NCBI RefSeq assembly: GCF_030316825.1
Contig: NZ_JASZYU010000001.1
Span: forward strand, 2,356,001-2,420,000
Length of the DNA: 64,000 nt
Source: Variovorax fucosicus
GTDB taxonomy: Bacteria > Pseudomonadota > Gammaproteobacteria > Burkholderiales > Burkholderiaceae_C
Direction: 5' to 3'
Every line of letters begins with the position of its first letter. Position 1 is the first letter of the stretch. Positions 11,769 through 22,383 of the stretch are shown here, in pieces. The notes beneath the pieces were generated by a model. It made no database searches, was not told the DNA's origin, and saw only the letters and a list, made by a program, of their open reading frames with translations. The position numbers and the translations under genes are program-made.

Positions 11769-13042
11769 ACGCGTTCAATGTCAATGAGCACATGCAGGCC
11801 CTCGGCTTGCAGGCCAAAGCGGCCGCAGCCCAGATGGCGCGGGCGGATGCTGCCATCAAGGTCAAAGCGCTGAAGGCGCTCGCACGGCGCCTGCGCGAGG
11901 CCGGCCCGGAACTGGGCCAAGCCAACGCACGCGACATAGAGCGCGCCGTCGCAGCCGGTTTGCCGGCGCCGATGGTGGATCGCCTCAAGCTCACGCCGAA
12001 AGTGCTGGCCACCGTGGCCGAGGGCTGCGAGCAGCTTGCCGCAATGCCCGACGTGATCGGCGAAATCATCGGCATGAAGCAACAGCCCAGCGGCATCCGC
12101 GTGGGCCAGATGCGGGTGCCGATCGGCGTGTTCGGCATGATCTTCGAAAGCCGGCCCAACGTGACGATCGAGGCGGCCAGCCTCGCGATCAAGAGCGGCA
12201 ACGCGGCGATCCTGCGCGGCGGCTCGGAGGCGATCGAATCTAACAAGGCACTCGCGCTGCTGGTGGCCGATGCACTGGCCGAAGCCGGCCTGCCGGTGGA
12301 AGCGGTGCAACTGGTGCAGACCACCGACCGCGAGGCCGTTGGGCGGCTGATTGCCATGCCGGAGTACGTCGACGTGATCATTCCGCGCGGCGGCAAGGGC
12401 CTGATCGAGCGCATCAGCCGCGAGGCGAAGGTGCCGGTGATCAAGCACCTCGACGGCAACTGCCATGTTTACGTCGACGACACCGCGGAACTCGACATGG
12501 CGCTCAAGATCGTCGACAACGCCAAGACCCAGAAGTACAGCCCCTGCAATGCGGCCGAAGGCCTGCTGGTCGCCAAGAGCGTGGCTGCGACTTTCCTGCC
12601 GCAGATCGGCGCGGTGTTCGCGGCCAAGGGCGTCGAAATGCGCTGCGACGCCGAAGCCGGTGCGATCCTGCGCGGCGCCGGGCTGCCGGCAGTCGATGCG
12701 GTCGAGTCGGACTGGTCGGAGGAATACCTGGCCGCGGTGATCAGCATCAAGGTGGTGGCGGGGGTGGACGAGGCCATTGAGCACATCAATCACTATTCGA
12801 GTCACCACACCGATGCGATCATCACGCGCGACCATGTCAACGCCCAACGCTTCCTGCGCGAGGTTGATTCGGCCAGCGTCATGGTGAATGCGAGCACACG
12901 CTTCGCCGACGGCTTCGAATTCGGCCTGGGCGCCGAAATCGGCATCAGCACCGACAAGTTCCATGCGCGCGGCCCGGTCGGCATCGAGGGGCTCACCTCG
13001 CTCAAATACGTCGTGCTGGGCCAGGGCGAAGTACGCACCTGA
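11765..13042 (+). CDS. proA: Gamma-glutamyl phosphate reductase
   Basis: A 425-aa NADPH-dependent enzyme of the aldehyde dehydrogenase superfamily that reduces gamma-glutamyl phosphate to glutamate semialdehyde in proline synthesis. Visible family segments are [16 protein letters not shown], the catalytic-cysteine region [13 protein letters not shown] near residue 260, and [16 protein letters not shown] near the C-terminus. Length is normal. It overlaps the holA stop by four bases (ATGA) but may also have its own promoter, since a -10-like hexamer ends six bases before its ATG. proB is not in the window. Confidence 0.96.
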   Translation: MNAFNVNEHMQALGLQAKAAAAQMARADAAIKVKALKALARRLREAGPELGQANARDIERAVAAGLPAPMVDRLKLTPKVLATVAEGCEQLAAMPDVIGEIIGMKQQPSGIRVGQMRVPIGVFGMIFESRPNVTIEAASLAIKSGNAAILRGGSEAIESNKALALLVADALAEAGLPVEAVQLVQTTDREAVGRLIAMPEYVDVIIPRGGKGLIERISREAKVPVIKHLDGNCHVYVDDTAELDMALKIVDNAKTQKYSPCNAAEGLLVAKSVAATFLPQIGAVFAAKGVEMRCDAEAGAILRGAGLPAVDAVESDWSEEYLAAVISIKVVAGVDEAIEHINHYSSHHTDAIITRDHVNAQRFLREVDSASVMVNASTRFADGFEFGLGAEIGISTDKFHARGPVGIEGLTSLKYVVLGQGEVRT

Positions 13043-13123
13043 GTCAGCTTGTCATCTGGGTGAGCGGCCCCAAATCCTACAATCCCGCTCCAGCTTCCAG
13101 TACAAGTCCAACAAGGCCGCCGC

Positions 13124-14410
13124 ATGGTTCCGCATCTCGTCACCGCCCTGACCGGCCCGATCAACGAGCTCGAGCAACGCGTGCTCGACTCCATGCCGGC
13201 CATCGAGCGCTGGTTCCGACTCGAATGGATGGAGCACACGCCGCCGTTCTACACATCGGTCGACGTGCGCAATGCCGGCTTCAAGCTGGCGCCGGTCGAC
13301 ACCAACTTGTTCCCGCGCGGCTGGAACAACCTGACGCAGGAAATGCTGCCGCTGGCCGTGCAGGCGGCCCAGGCGGCCATCGAGAAGATCTGCCCGGAAG
13401 CGCGCAATTTGCTCGTGATCCCGGAAAACCACTCCAAAAACACGTTTTATCTCGCGAACGTCGCACAACTGGTGCACATCTTCCAGATGGCAGGGCTCAA
13501 CGTCCGGGTTGGGTCGATCGATCCGGCGATCAAGTCGCCGAAGAAGATCGAGCTGCCGAACGGCGCCACCGTGTGCCTGGAGCCGGTGGTGCGCAGCAAG
13601 CGGCGCCTGGGCCTGAAGAACTTCGACCCCTGCACTATCCTGCTCAACAACGATCTCTCGGCTGGCATTCCGGGCATCCTGGAAGACCTGCATGAGCAAT
13701 ACCTGCTGCCGCCGCTGCATGCCGGATGGCCGATGCGGCGCATGAGCAACCATTTCCACAGCTACGAAGAGCTGTCCAAGCGCTTCGGCAAGCTGCTGGG
13801 CATCGACCCCTGGCTGATCAACCCGATGTATGCCAAGGCCGACAACGTCAACTTTTCCGCCGGCCAGGGCATGGACGTGCTGACCAGCCATGTGGACACG
13901 GTGCTGACCAAGGTGCGGCGCAAATACAAGGAATACGGCATCAACGAGAAGCCGTTCGTCATCGTCAAGCCCGACAACGGCGCAGCCGGCATGGGCGTGC
14001 TGACGATCCGCGATGTGAAGGATCTCGACGCGCTCGACGCAAAAACGCGCGCCATGATGAGCCCCAATGCCGATCTGCAGCCGGTGATCGTGCAGGAAGG
14101 CGTGCTCACCAACGAGCGCGTGCACGATGGCGTGGCCGAGCCCGTGGTCTACATGATGGACCGCTACGTGGTCGGCGGCTTCTATCGCGTGCATGCCGGG
14201 CGCAGTCCCGACGAGAGCCTGGTGTCGCCTGGCGCGAGCTTCGTGCCATTGGCTTTTTCGGAGAGTGCGCACTTACCGCAGCCGGGCGCCAAGCCAGGCG
14301 CGAGTGCGCCGAATCGGTTCTACATGTACGGCGTGGTCGGCCGGCTCGCGATGGCTGCGGCCAGCTACGAACTCGAGGCGACCGACCCGGACGCCGAAGT
14401 CTACGAGTGA
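13124..14410 (+). CDS. gshA: Glutamate-cysteine ligase, proteobacterial type
   Basis: A 428-aa enzyme for the first step of glutathione synthesis, ATP-dependent joining of glutamate and cysteine. It belongs to the shorter proteobacterial family rather than the E. coli type; recognisable segments are WFRLEWMEHTPPFYTSVDV near the start, DTNLFPRGWNNL, and FVIVKPDNGAAGMGV in the ATP-binding part. A TACAAT hexamer at 13078-13083, about 40 bases before the ATG, is a likely -10 element. kup follows after a 159-base structured gap, and gshB is about 4 kb downstream. Confidence 0.93.
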   Translation: MVPHLVTALTGPINELEQRVLDSMPAIERWFRLEWMEHTPPFYTSVDVRNAGFKLAPVDTNLFPRGWNNLTQEMLPLAVQAAQAAIEKICPEARNLLVIPENHSKNTFYLANVAQLVHIFQMAGLNVRVGSIDPAIKSPKKIELPNGATVCLEPVVRSKRRLGLKNFDPCTILLNNDLSAGIPGILEDLHEQYLLPPLHAGWPMRRMSNHFHSYEELSKRFGKLLGIDPWLINPMYAKADNVNFSAGQGMDVLTSHVDTVLTKVRRKYKEYGINEKPFVIVKPDNGAAGMGVLTIRDVKDLDALDAKTRAMMSPNADLQPVIVQEGVLTNERVHDGVAEPVVYMMDRYVVGGFYRVHAGRSPDESLVSPGASFVPLAFSESAHLPQPGAKPGASAPNRFYMYGVVGRLAMAAASYELEATDPDAEVYE

Positions 14411-14486
14411 CGCCGTGGGGCCACAGCGCCCCTTGCGGCGGCCTGCCGCGGCGTCAAAATAGCGGCCCCACACCAAACGGAAATCA

Positions 14487-14558
14487 AAGGGCGGAGGGTT
14501 GAGCGCGGCGGCCGCAGGCGGCCCCGCCGCGCCCGTGCGACACGTCGCTCCGCCCCTT
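14487..14558 (+). other. Long nested inverted repeat in the gshA-kup gap
   Basis: The 159-base gap before kup holds a large potential stem-loop. Outer arms of about 10 bp (14487-14496 with 14548-14558, one bulge) enclose a perfect 9-bp GC-only pair (14503-14511 with 14524-14532). A further pair of arms, GACGCCG at the gshA stop and CGGCGTC near 14452-14458, flanks the first part of the gap. No poly-U tail follows the outer stem, and it ends 11 bases before the kup GTG, so a structured leader of kup is as likely as a terminator of gshA. The role is unknown. Confidence 0.5.
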
Positions 14559-14569
14559 CCAGCGACCTC

Positions 14570-16438
14570 GTGTCAGCCCCCAAAAGCTCCTCCGCCGCGT
14601 TGATCCTCGCGGCCATCGGCGTCGTCTACGGCGATATCGGCACCAGCGTGCTCTATGCGGTGAAGGAGGTGTTCGGCCACGGCCATGTGCCGTTCACCAT
14701 CGAGAACGTCTACGGCATCCTGTCGATGTTCTTCTGGACGCTCACCGTCATCGTCTCGCTCAAGTACGTGGTGCTGGTGCTGCGCGCCGACAACGAAGGC
14801 GAGGGCGGGCTGGTGGCCATGCTCGCGCTGGCCTCCCGTGCCGTGCACGACAAGCCCCGGCTGCGCAAGGTGTTGCTGGTCGTCGGCATCTTCGGCACCT
14901 CGCTGTTCTACGGCGACGGCGTCATCACCCCGGCGATCTCGGTGCTGTCGGCGGTCGAGGGCCTGGAGGTGGTGTCGCCACAGTTCAAGCACTACGTGAT
15001 CCCGGTCACGCTGGTGGTGCTGTTCTGCCTCTTCGTCGTGCAGAAACGCGGCACCGCCGGCATCGGCCGCTTCTTCGGTCCGGTCACGCTGGCCTGGTTC
15101 GCGGTGATCGCGGTGCTGGGCGTGCACCAGATCCTCACCCACCCCGAAATCCTGAAGGCATTGAGTCCGCACTACGCGCTCAAGTTCATGTGGGACAACC
15201 CGGTCACGAGCTTCATCGTGCTCGGCGCCACGGTGCTGTGCGTGACCGGTGCCGAGGCGCTGTACGCCGACCTCGGCCACTTCGGCAAGGGGCCGATCCG
15301 CATCGCGTGGTTCTCGGTCGTGATGCCGGCCCTCACGCTCAACTATTTCGGCCAGGGCGCGCTGCTGCTGGAGAACCCCGAGGCGGTGAAGAACCCGTTC
15401 TTCATGATGGCACCCGAATGGGCGCTGATCCCGCTGGTCATCCTGGCCACGGGCGCCACGGTGATCGCGTCGCAGGCGCTGATCACCGGTGCGTTCAGCG
15501 TCACGCGCCAGGTGATCCAGCTCGGCTACCTGCCGCGGCTCAACATCGAGCACACCAGCGTGCGCACGGCGGGGCAGATCTACATTCCGTTCGTCAACTG
15601 GGGCTTGTTCGTCGCGATCGTGCTGGCGGTGGTGATGTTCCGCTCCTCGAGCAGCCTGGCTGCGGCCTACGGCATCGCCGTGACCACCGACATGCTGATC
15701 ACCACCGTGCTCACGTTCTTCGTGATCCGCTTCGCGTGGAAGCTGCCGCTGGCGCTGTGCATCGGCGCGACCGCTGCGTTCTTCGTGGTCGACTTCATGT
15801 TCTTCGCGTCGAACCTGCTCAAGCTGTTCGAAGGCGGCTGGTTCCCGCTGATGATCGGCGGCGCGGTTTTCACGCTGATGATCACCTGGAAGGAAGGCCG
15901 CCGCCTGATGGGCGAAGTGCAGCGCGCCGACGCGATCGACCTGCGCAGCTTTCTCGACGCGGTGTTCGTGAGCCCGCCGGCGCGCGTCGACGGCACCGCC
16001 GTGTTCCTCACGGCCGAGCCCGGCAATGTGCCCAATGCATTGCTGCACAACCTCAAGCACAACAAGGTGCTGCACGAGCAGAACATGTTCGTCACCGTGC
16101 GCAACCACGAGGTGCCCTGGATCCCGATGGACAAGCGCATCGAGATCGAGCCGCTCGGCCACCATTGCTGGCAGGTGGTGGTGCACTACGGCTTCAAGAA
16201 CGACATCGATCTGCCGCGGGCGCTCGAGAACGCCCGCATGCGCGGCTGCCAGCTGGAGCCGATGACGACCAGCTACTTCCTGTCGCGCGACGTCGTGATC
16301 CCGACGCTCGGCAGCGGCATGGCACCGTGGCGCGAGAAGCTGTTCGCGCAGATGCACCACAACGCGAGCGGTGCGGCGGACTTCCTGGGGCTGCCGAACA
16401 ACGCGGTGGTCGAGCTGGGCTCCAAGATCGAGATCTAG
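14570..16438 (+). CDS. kup: Low-affinity potassium transporter Kup
   Basis: A 622-aa inner-membrane K+/H+ symporter of the KUP/HAK/KT family. The first membrane segment carries [11 protein letters not shown] near residue 20, and [18 protein letters not shown] follows around residue 115; about 12 hydrophobic segments occupy the first ~430 residues, followed by a soluble C-terminal domain. Translation appears to start at a GTG with only a weak ribosome site, just behind a large inverted repeat. It ends tail to tail with the deacetylase-like gene; the two stops share the palindrome CTAG at 16435-16438. Confidence 0.95.
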   Translation: MSAPKSSSAALILAAIGVVYGDIGTSVLYAVKEVFGHGHVPFTIENVYGILSMFFWTLTVIVSLKYVVLVLRADNEGEGGLVAMLALASRAVHDKPRLRKVLLVVGIFGTSLFYGDGVITPAISVLSAVEGLEVVSPQFKHYVIPVTLVVLFCLFVVQKRGTAGIGRFFGPVTLAWFAVIAVLGVHQILTHPEILKALSPHYALKFMWDNPVTSFIVLGATVLCVTGAEALYADLGHFGKGPIRIAWFSVVMPALTLNYFGQGALLLENPEAVKNPFFMMAPEWALIPLVILATGATVIASQALITGAFSVTRQVIQLGYLPRLNIEHTSVRTAGQIYIPFVNWGLFVAIVLAVVMFRSSSSLAAAYGIAVTTDMLITTVLTFFVIRFAWKLPLALCIGATAAFFVVDFMFFASNLLKLFEGGWFPLMIGGAVFTLMITWKEGRRLMGEVQRADAIDLRSFLDAVFVSPPARVDGTAVFLTAEPGNVPNALLHNLKHNKVLHEQNMFVTVRNHEVPWIPMDKRIEIEPLGHHCWQVVVHYGFKNDIDLPRALENARMRGCQLEPMTTSYFLSRDVVIPTLGSGMAPWREKLFAQMHHNASGAADFLGLPNNAVVELGSKIEI

Positions 16439-17355
16439 AAGGCGTCGGGCCGTTCGATCGCCAGGCGCTCCATGTGGCGGCAGATCTCGCCGGGCGTGGT
16501 GAACCAGATCTCGCCGCGGTCGCGCGCGGCGGCAAAGGCTTCGAGCACGGGCCGAAGATGCCGCAAGCGGTACGGTTGCCCGACGATGTACGGGTGCAGC
16601 GCCAGGCCCATCACGAGCGGCTGGCGCGTGGCCTGCTGGCGCATCTCGTCGAAGTTGTCGCGCACCATGGCGCAGAAGTCCTTCGCATCCATCTGGCGCG
16701 CCACGATCATCGGAATGTCGTTCAGCTCCTGCGGATAAGGCACGGCCCACAGCGGCTGCCCGCTGCGCGTGCGCATGCGCGTCGGCTGGTCGTCATGGCA
16801 CCAGTTGAGCGTGTAGCGGTAGCCGGTCTCTGCCAGCAGGTCGGGCGTCGCATGGCTCTCCGAAATCCAGGGCGACAGCCAGCCGGTGGGCGCGGCCCCG
16901 CTCGCGGCCTGGATGCGTCCGGCGCAGCGAAGCAGCAGCGCGCGTTCACCGGCTTCATCAAATTCGGCCTGCCGCTCGGCATTGCTGTGGCCGTGGCCGA
17001 TCAACTCGTCGCCGCGCGTCACGCAGGCCGCGACCAGCTCAGGGCAGTGGTCGTAGAGCGCGGTGTTGATCAGGGCACCGGTCTTCAGGCCCAGCTGGTC
17101 GAACAGCTCGAGGCAACGCCAGGCGCCGACCCGGTTGCCGTACTCGCGCCAGCCATGGTTGAGCACATCGGGTTCAGCTGAAGGCGGCCCGATGCGCGCA
17201 CCGAGCCCGTCGCCGAACGCGAAGTGTTCGAGGTTGAAGCCGAGGTACACCGCCAGTCGCGCGCCGTTCGGCCAGACGTAGTCGGGTCTTTGCGTGATCG
17301 GGGCGTAGTCGAAGCGTCCGTGGTGAGGCAGCAGGTGAGGCCAGCGTTCGGTCAT
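16435..17355 (-). CDS. Polysaccharide deacetylase / PuuE-like hydrolase
   Basis: A 306-aa protein of the NodB-homology superfamily, cytoplasmic by the lack of a signal peptide. Features include [15 protein letters not shown] near residue 27, the segment [10 protein letters not shown], and [16 protein letters not shown] near residue 255, arranged like the metal- and substrate-binding histidines of PuuE-type allantoinases and related N-deacylases. The substrate cannot be told from sequence; uracil or allantoin chemistry is possible but no purine or pyrimidine genes are adjacent. I chose the ATG at 17355 because residues further upstream do not resemble the family. Confidence 0.8.
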   Translation of the reverse strand: MTERWPHLLPHHGRFDYAPITQRPDYVWPNGARLAVYLGFNLEHFAFGDGLGARIGPPSAEPDVLNHGWREYGNRVGAWRCLELFDQLGLKTGALINTALYDHCPELVAACVTRGDELIGHGHSNAERQAEFDEAGERALLLRCAGRIQAASGAAPTGWLSPWISESHATPDLLAETGYRYTLNWCHDDQPTRMRTRSGQPLWAVPYPQELNDIPMIVARQMDAKDFCAMVRDNFDEMRQQATRQPLVMGLALHPYIVGQPYRLRHLRPVLEAFAAARDRGEIWFTTPGEICRHMERLAIERPDAF

Positions 17356-17411
17356 GCCGCAGAGTGTGCAAGACATGTGCCTTGGCGCCAACGTGGTTCG
17401 GACCGCGCGGG

Positions 17412-17417
17412 CACAAT
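17412..17417 (+). promoter_or_regulatory. Possible -10 element for a leaderless benE mRNA
   Basis: CACAAT is followed by exactly six bases and then the benE ATG at 17424. This is the same arrangement as at proA, argS, the DUF2214 gene and the THUMP methyltransferase gene. No good -35 match at normal distance is visible. Confidence 0.35.
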
Positions 17418-17423
17418 CGCGCG

Positions 17424-18668
17424 ATGCCATTTTTCAAGGATCTGAGCCTGTCGGCCTTCACCGCAGGCTTTGTCGCTGTGCTCGTGGGCTTCACCAGTTC
17501 GGTGGCCATCGTGTTCCAGGCTGCACTGTCGTTCGGTGCCACCCCGGAACTCATCAGTTCGTGGATGTGGGCATTGGGCCTCGGCATGGGGCTCGCCTCG
17601 GCACTGCCATCGTTGTGGTGGCGCAAGCCGGTGATGATCGCGTGGAGCACGCCAGGTGCCGCGGTGCTCGCGGTCGCGGGTGCCGGCTACAGCATGGGCG
17701 AAGCGGTCGGCGCCTTCATCGTCTGCGCGGTGCTGATCACCATCGCCGGCGCCACCGGCTGGTTCGAGCGCGTCATGAACAGGATTCCGATGGCGATCGC
17801 CTCCGCACTGCTGGCCGGGGTGCTCGCGCGCTTCGGCCTGCAGGCCTTCATTGCGGCGCAGACCGCGCTGCCGCTGGTGCTGCTGATGCTGGCCACCTAC
17901 CTGCTGGCCAGGCGCTTCATGCCGCGCTATGCGGTGCCGCTCACCTTGCTGGTCGCGATCGCGTTCGTCGCGGCGCGCGGCGAACTGGCCTGGGGCGGCG
18001 TGCACTTCCATCTGGCGATGCCGGTGTTCACGATGCCGGTCTTCACCTGGCAGGCGGCCGTGAGCCTGGCGCTGCCCTTGTTCGTGGTGACCATGGCCTC
18101 GCAGAACCTGCCCGGCGTGGCGGCGATCCGCGCGGCAGGCTACGACATGCCGGTCAGCAAGCTCATCACGATCAGCGGTCTGGCCACGCTGGTGCTCGCG
18201 CCGTTCGGCGCGTTTGCGCTGAACCTCAGCGCCATCACGGCGGCGATCTGCATGGGTCGCGAGGCGCATGACGATCCGGCGCGGCGCTACACGGCGGCCG
18301 TGAGCTGCGGTGCGATCTATGTCGTCATCGGCTTGTTCGGCGCGGCCGTCACGGGCTTGCTGACGGCGTTTCCCAAGGAGCTGGTCGCGGCCATCGCCGG
18401 ACTCGCATTGCTCGGCACCATCGGCGGCGGGCTCGCTGCCGCAGTGCGCGACGAGTCGCACCGCGAAGCCGCGCTCATCACCTTCCTGGTCACGCTCTCG
18501 GGCGTGACGCTGGCCGGCATCGGCTCGGCCTTCTGGGGCGTGGTGGCCGGTGCCGGGGCGCTGGCCGTACAGCAACTCGGGCGAAAGGCCGCGCCCGGCA
18601 AGGACATCGCGCCTGCGTGCAAGATCAGACAAGAAGCCAAAGCCGCTACCGGAAAGACAACCCCGTGA
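17424..18668 (+). CDS. benE: Benzoate/H+ symporter family protein
   Basis: A 414-aa inner-membrane protein with about 12 hydrophobic segments of the BenE family. The N-terminus (LSLSAFTAGFVAVLVGFTSS) and the segment FTWQAAVSLALPLFVVTMAS match family members I know. Known members import benzoate or are of unknown substrate; no aromatic-degradation genes lie nearby, so the substrate is uncertain. The start at 17424 fits the family; codons upstream run into the divergent gene. The stop overlaps the GTG start of gshB as GTGA, suggesting coupled translation, which is odd for a transporter and a glutathione enzyme. Confidence 0.88.
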   Translation: MPFFKDLSLSAFTAGFVAVLVGFTSSVAIVFQAALSFGATPELISSWMWALGLGMGLASALPSLWWRKPVMIAWSTPGAAVLAVAGAGYSMGEAVGAFIVCAVLITIAGATGWFERVMNRIPMAIASALLAGVLARFGLQAFIAAQTALPLVLLMLATYLLARRFMPRYAVPLTLLVAIAFVAARGELAWGGVHFHLAMPVFTMPVFTWQAAVSLALPLFVVTMASQNLPGVAAIRAAGYDMPVSKLITISGLATLVLAPFGAFALNLSAITAAICMGREAHDDPARRYTAAVSCGAIYVVIGLFGAAVTGLLTAFPKELVAAIAGLALLGTIGGGLAAAVRDESHREAALITFLVTLSGVTLAGIGSAFWGVVAGAGALAVQQLGRKAAPGKDIAPACKIRQEAKAATGKTTP

Positions 18669-19621
18669 ACATCCTCTTCGTTGCCGACCCGCTCGAGCAA
18701 TTCAAGGTCTACAAGGACACCACCTTCTCGATGATGCGCGAGGCGCAACGCCGAGGCCACAGTATCTCGGCCTGCGAGCCGCGCGACATGGGCTGGCAGA
18801 CCGGCCAGCCGGTGACGGCCACGGTGCGCGACATCACGCTCACCGGGCACAAGGACGACTGGTTCACCGAGACGCCGCGCCGCAGCGCGCCGCTGCACGG
18901 CTTCGACGCGATCCTGATGCGCAAGGATCCGCCGTTCGACGCCGAATACATCTATGCGACGCACCTGCTCGGCCAGGCCGAGCGCGAAGGCGCCAGGGTG
19001 TTCAACAAGCCGGCGTCGTTGCGCGAGCATCCTGAAAAGCTCGCGGTGATGGAGTTCCAGCAGTTCACCAGCCCGACGCTGGTGACGCGCGACCCGGCCG
19101 CGGTGCGCGCCTTTCATGCCGAGCACAAGGACATCATCCTGAAGCCGCTCGACGGCATGGGCGGCATGGGCATCTTCCGCGTGCGCGAAGACGCGCTGAA
19201 CCTCGGCTCGATCACCGAGACGCTCAACAAGGACGGCGCCGAGACCATCATGGTGCAGCGCTTCGTGCCCGAGATCGCGGCCGGCGACAAGCGCATCCTG
19301 ATCATCGCGGGCGAGCCGGTGCCGTTCGTGCTGGCGCGCATTCCGCAAGGCACCGAAGTGCGCGGCAACCTCGCGGCCGGCGGCAAGGGCGTGGCGCAGC
19401 CGCTCACGGCCCGCAACCGCGAGATCGCCGAAGCCGTGGGCCGAACGCTCGCGCCGCGCGGGCTGCTGCTGATCGGCCTCGACGTGATCGGCGACTACGT
19501 CACCGAGATCAACGTCACCAGCCCGACCTGCTTCCAGGAAATCACCGACCAGACCGGCTTCGATGTGCCCAGGCGCTTCATCGATGCGCTGGAGGCGGAT
19601 CTGGGTTCAAAAGGGTTGTAG
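18665..19621 (+). CDS. gshB: Glutathione synthetase
   Basis: A 318-aa ATP-grasp enzyme that joins gamma-glutamylcysteine and glycine. Typical GshB segments are LFVADPLEQFKVYKDTTFSM at the start, LMRKDPPFDAEYIYATHLL, LKPLDGMGGMGIFRV in the ATP-grasp lid, and GLDVIGDYVTEINVTSPT near the end, with the metal-binding residues. I chose the GTG at 18665, giving MNILFVADP; upstream codons belong to benE in another frame. It overlaps the benE stop by four bases, and gshA lies about 4 kb upstream on the same strand. Confidence 0.96.
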   Translation: MNILFVADPLEQFKVYKDTTFSMMREAQRRGHSISACEPRDMGWQTGQPVTATVRDITLTGHKDDWFTETPRRSAPLHGFDAILMRKDPPFDAEYIYATHLLGQAEREGARVFNKPASLREHPEKLAVMEFQQFTSPTLVTRDPAAVRAFHAEHKDIILKPLDGMGGMGIFRVREDALNLGSITETLNKDGAETIMVQRFVPEIAAGDKRILIIAGEPVPFVLARIPQGTEVRGNLAAGGKGVAQPLTARNREIAEAVGRTLAPRGLLLIGLDVIGDYVTEINVTSPTCFQEITDQTGFDVPRRFIDALEADLGSKGL

Positions 19622-19644
19622 CACCCGCCCGAGCGGGGCGCCAA

Positions 19645-20094
19645 TCAGGCGCCCGCTGCCTTGTGGATGGCCACGCGGATGCGCGGGTAGGTGCCGCAGC
19701 GGCAGATGTTGCCGCTCATGGCCTGGTCGATCTCGGCGTCGCTGGGCTTCGGGATTTTGCGCAGCAGCGCGCAGGCGCTCATGAGCTGGCCGCTCTGGCA
19801 ATAGCCGCACTGCACCACGTCGACCTCCGTCCAGGCGGCGCGCAACGCGTCGGCTTCGCGGCCAGCCAGTCCTTCGATCGTGGTGATGTCCTTGCCGGCC
19901 GCGGCAGAAACCGGCGTGACGCAGCTGCGCGCCTGTTCGCCGTCGAGGTGCACGGTGCAGGCACCGCACAGCGCCATGCCGCAACCGAACTTGGTGCCGT
20001 TCAGGCCGAGCTCTCCGCGCAGCACCCACAGCAGCGGGGTGTCGGGCTCGGCCTTCACCTCGACGGCCTGGCCGTTGATCTTGAGCGTGGTCAT
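19645..20094 (-). CDS. iorA: (2Fe-2S) subunit of a xanthine-oxidase-family dehydrogenase (isoquinoline 1-oxidoreductase alpha type)
   Basis: A 149-aa iron-sulfur subunit carrying electrons from the molybdenum subunit. It has the plant-ferredoxin-like cluster motif [14 protein letters not shown] plus a following RSC near residues 38-60, and the second cluster motifs [11 protein letters not shown] and [12 protein letters not shown] in the helical C-terminal domain. Family members pair with a large IorB-type subunit, encoded 14 bases upstream. The symbol is by family resemblance; the true substrate, an aldehyde or N-heterocycle, is unknown, and the usual XdhC/CoxF-type maturation gene is not adjacent. 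Confidence 0.88.
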   Translation of the reverse strand: MTTLKINGQAVEVKAEPDTPLLWVLRGELGLNGTKFGCGMALCGACTVHLDGEQARSCVTPVSAAAGKDITTIEGLAGREADALRAAWTEVDVVQCGYCQSGQLMSACALLRKIPKPSDAEIDQAMSGNICRCGTYPRIRVAIHKAAGA

Positions 20095-20108
20095 GAACGA
20101 GAATCCTG

Positions 20109-22382
20109 TCAGGCGAGTTTGAGGGGCAGCGTGCGCAGGCGCTGGCCGGTGAGGGTGAACAGCGCGTTGGCCACGGCCGGCGCGATCGGTGGCGTGCCGG
20201 GCTCGCCCACGCCTTCGGGGTGCGCGGTGCTCGGGATGATCTCGGTTTCGATCGCCGGGCAGTCCTGCATGCGCAGCGGCGCGTAGTCGTGGAAGTTGCC
20301 CTGCACCACGCGGCCCTGCTCGATCGTGATCTCGCCGTGCAGTGCGGCAGACAGGCCGAACACGATGCCGCTTTCCATCTGCTGCCGCACCAGGTTCGGG
20401 TTGACCGCAAAGCCGCAGTCGATCACGCACACCACGCGGTGCACGCGGATCGCCTTGTCCGGCCCGACCGACACCTCGGCCACCTGCGCCACCGTGCTGC
20501 CGAAGCTGCGGTGCAGCGCCAGGCCGCGCGCTTTCTTCGCGCCATCGGGCGCCGGTGCCAGCGGCTGGGCCCAGCCCGACAGCGCGGCCACGCGCTGCAG
20601 CACGCGCTGGTGATCGGGCTTGTGAGCGAGCAGGGCGAGCCGAAAAGCCAGCGGATCCTTGCCCGCGGCGGCGGCGGCCTCGTCGATGAAGCTCTCGGTG
20701 AAAAAGGCATGGTGCGAATGCCCGACCGAGCGCCAGAACCCCACCGGCACCGGGCTTTCGACCACCTCGTGCGCCACGCGCACGTTGGGGAACGCATAGG
20801 CGGTGTCGAAACTGCCTTCGGCCGTTGTCTTGTCCGGCCCCAGGCCGGCGCTGCCCAGCACGCGTCCCACCAGCTGGTGCGTGATGGCCTGGCCGGCCGA
20901 GCGCGCATGCCAGGCCACCAGTTGGCCCTGCGCGTCGAAGCCGGCCTCGAAGCGCGCCACGCAGGCAGGCCGGTAGAAGTCGTGGCGCATGTCTTCTTCA
21001 CGCGACCAGAAGGTTTGCACCGGCACACCATCAGCCGCGCCCGCGATGGCTGCAGCCTGCGCGACGAAGTCGGCCTCGGCGCGCCGGCCGAAGCCGCCGC
21101 CGAGGCTGGTCACGTTCACTTGCACACGGTCGCTGTCGATGCCCAGCGCCCTTGCCGCACCGATGCGCGCGATGCCGGGCGCCTGCGTCGGCACCCAGAC
21201 CGTCGCCGCGCCGTCCTTGAACTGCACGGTGCAATTCATCGGCTCCATGGTGGCGTGCGCGAGAAAGGGTGCGCGGTATTCGGCGCTGATGCGTTTGGCG
21301 GCGCCCTGGAGCGCAGCGACCGCATCGCCGGCCGACTGGTAGGTGCTGCCCTGCGCGGAATTGAGCGTCTGCGCGAGCCGGTCGATGTCCACGCGGCTCG
21401 ACAAGCCGGAGGCGGCACCCTCGTTCCACACGATCCTGACCTGGCGCAGCGCCTGCATTGCATGCCACGGCGTGTCGGCAATCACCGCCACCGCCGGCGC
21501 GCCGCCCATGCCGCCCGCGACCGGCACCACCTTGCGAACGCCGGGCAGTGCCATGGCCGCCTGCGCATCGAAGCTTGCCAGCGTGCCGCCGATCACCGGG
21601 CACATCGCGACGGTCGCGTAGAGCATGCCGGGCAGGCGCACGTCCATGCCAAATTGGGCACTGCCGTCCAGCTTGCCGGCATTCTCGAAGCGGCGCACCG
21701 GCTGGCCCACCAGCTTGAACTGCGCCGGATCCTTGAGCTTCGGTCGTTCGGGCAACGGCATCTGCGCGGCGCGCACCGCCAGCTCGCCGAAGCTCGCGCT
21801 CTTGCCCGAGCCGTGCAGCACGCGCCCGGCCTCGGCGCGGCATTCGGCGGCAGGCACTTTCCAGTTGTCCGCTGCCGCTGCGATGAGCATGGCGCGCGCC
21901 GACGCGCCGGCCTCGCGCATCGGCAGCCATTGGTCCTTGATGCTGGTGGAGCCGCCCGTGACGATCAGCCCGGGGATCTTGCGCGCCGCCTTGGCGGCGA
22001 GCCAGCCCACTGCCCGCTTGACGTTGCCTTCGTCGTCGGGGTGGAAGGGCAGCCCGTCGACCAGTGCGGTCGCGTTGTTGTAGATCTTGTCGATCGAGGC
22101 GGGTGCCAGCCGGATCTGCGACCAGTCGGCATCGATCTCCTCGGCCAGCAGCATTGCCAGGCCGGTGTGCGTGCCCTGGCCCATCTCGGCCTGCGTCATC
22201 GTCACCGCGACCGTGTTGTCTGCGCCGATGCGCACCCACCCGTTGAGCGCGACCTGGCCCGGCGCCAGCGGTGCGGGCGTGGCCGGCATCAGGCGCGAAT
22301 CCGGCGGCAGCACCGACCAGCCGACCGCCAGCGCACCTGCCGCAGCCGCGCCGCCGAGGAGGAAATACCGTCGCTTCACCAT
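20109..22382 (-). CDS. iorB: Molybdopterin-binding subunit of a xanthine-oxidase-family dehydrogenase (isoquinoline 1-oxidoreductase beta type)
   Basis: A 757-aa large subunit expected to hold the molybdopterin-cytosine-dinucleotide cofactor and hydroxylate an aldehyde or heterocycle. The N-terminus [20 protein letters not shown] resembles a twin-arginine signal, so export to the periplasm is likely. Later segments include [20 protein letters not shown] near residue 65, [13 protein letters not shown], and [17 protein letters not shown] chose the ATG at 22382 because it yields the signal-like start. Gene order amidotransferase-iorB-iorA is tight, with one base before iorB and 14 after. Confidence 0.88.
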   Translation of the reverse strand: MVKRRYFLLGGAAAAGALAVGWSVLPPDSRLMPATPAPLAPGQVALNGWVRIGADNTVAVTMTQAEMGQGTHTGLAMLLAEEIDADWSQIRLAPASIDKIYNNATALVDGLPFHPDDEGNVKRAVGWLAAKAARKIPGLIVTGGSTSIKDQWLPMREAGASARAMLIAAAADNWKVPAAECRAEAGRVLHGSGKSASFGELAVRAAQMPLPERPKLKDPAQFKLVGQPVRRFENAGKLDGSAQFGMDVRLPGMLYATVAMCPVIGGTLASFDAQAAMALPGVRKVVPVAGGMGGAPAVAVIADTPWHAMQALRQVRIVWNEGAASGLSSRVDIDRLAQTLNSAQGSTYQSAGDAVAALQGAAKRISAEYRAPFLAHATMEPMNCTVQFKDGAATVWVPTQAPGIARIGAARALGIDSDRVQVNVTSLGGGFGRRAEADFVAQAAAIAGAADGVPVQTFWSREEDMRHDFYRPACVARFEAGFDAQGQLVAWHARSAGQAITHQLVGRVLGSAGLGPDKTTAEGSFDTAYAFPNVRVAHEVVESPVPVGFWRSVGHSHHAFFTESFIDEAAAAAGKDPLAFRLALLAHKPDHQRVLQRVAALSGWAQPLAPAPDGAKKARGLALHRSFGSTVAQVAEVSVGPDKAIRVHRVVCVIDCGFAVNPNLVRQQMESGIVFGLSAALHGEITIEQGRVVQGNFHDYAPLRMQDCPAIETEIIPSTAHPEGVGEPGTPPIAPAVANALFTLTGQRLRTLPLKLA

Positions 22383-22383
22383 G

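Noticed and set aside
14573..16750. A 725-codon frame opposite kup, rich in His, Arg and Glu.
   Set aside because: Composition is the reverse-complement shadow of a hydrophobic membrane protein; kup on the other strand is certain.
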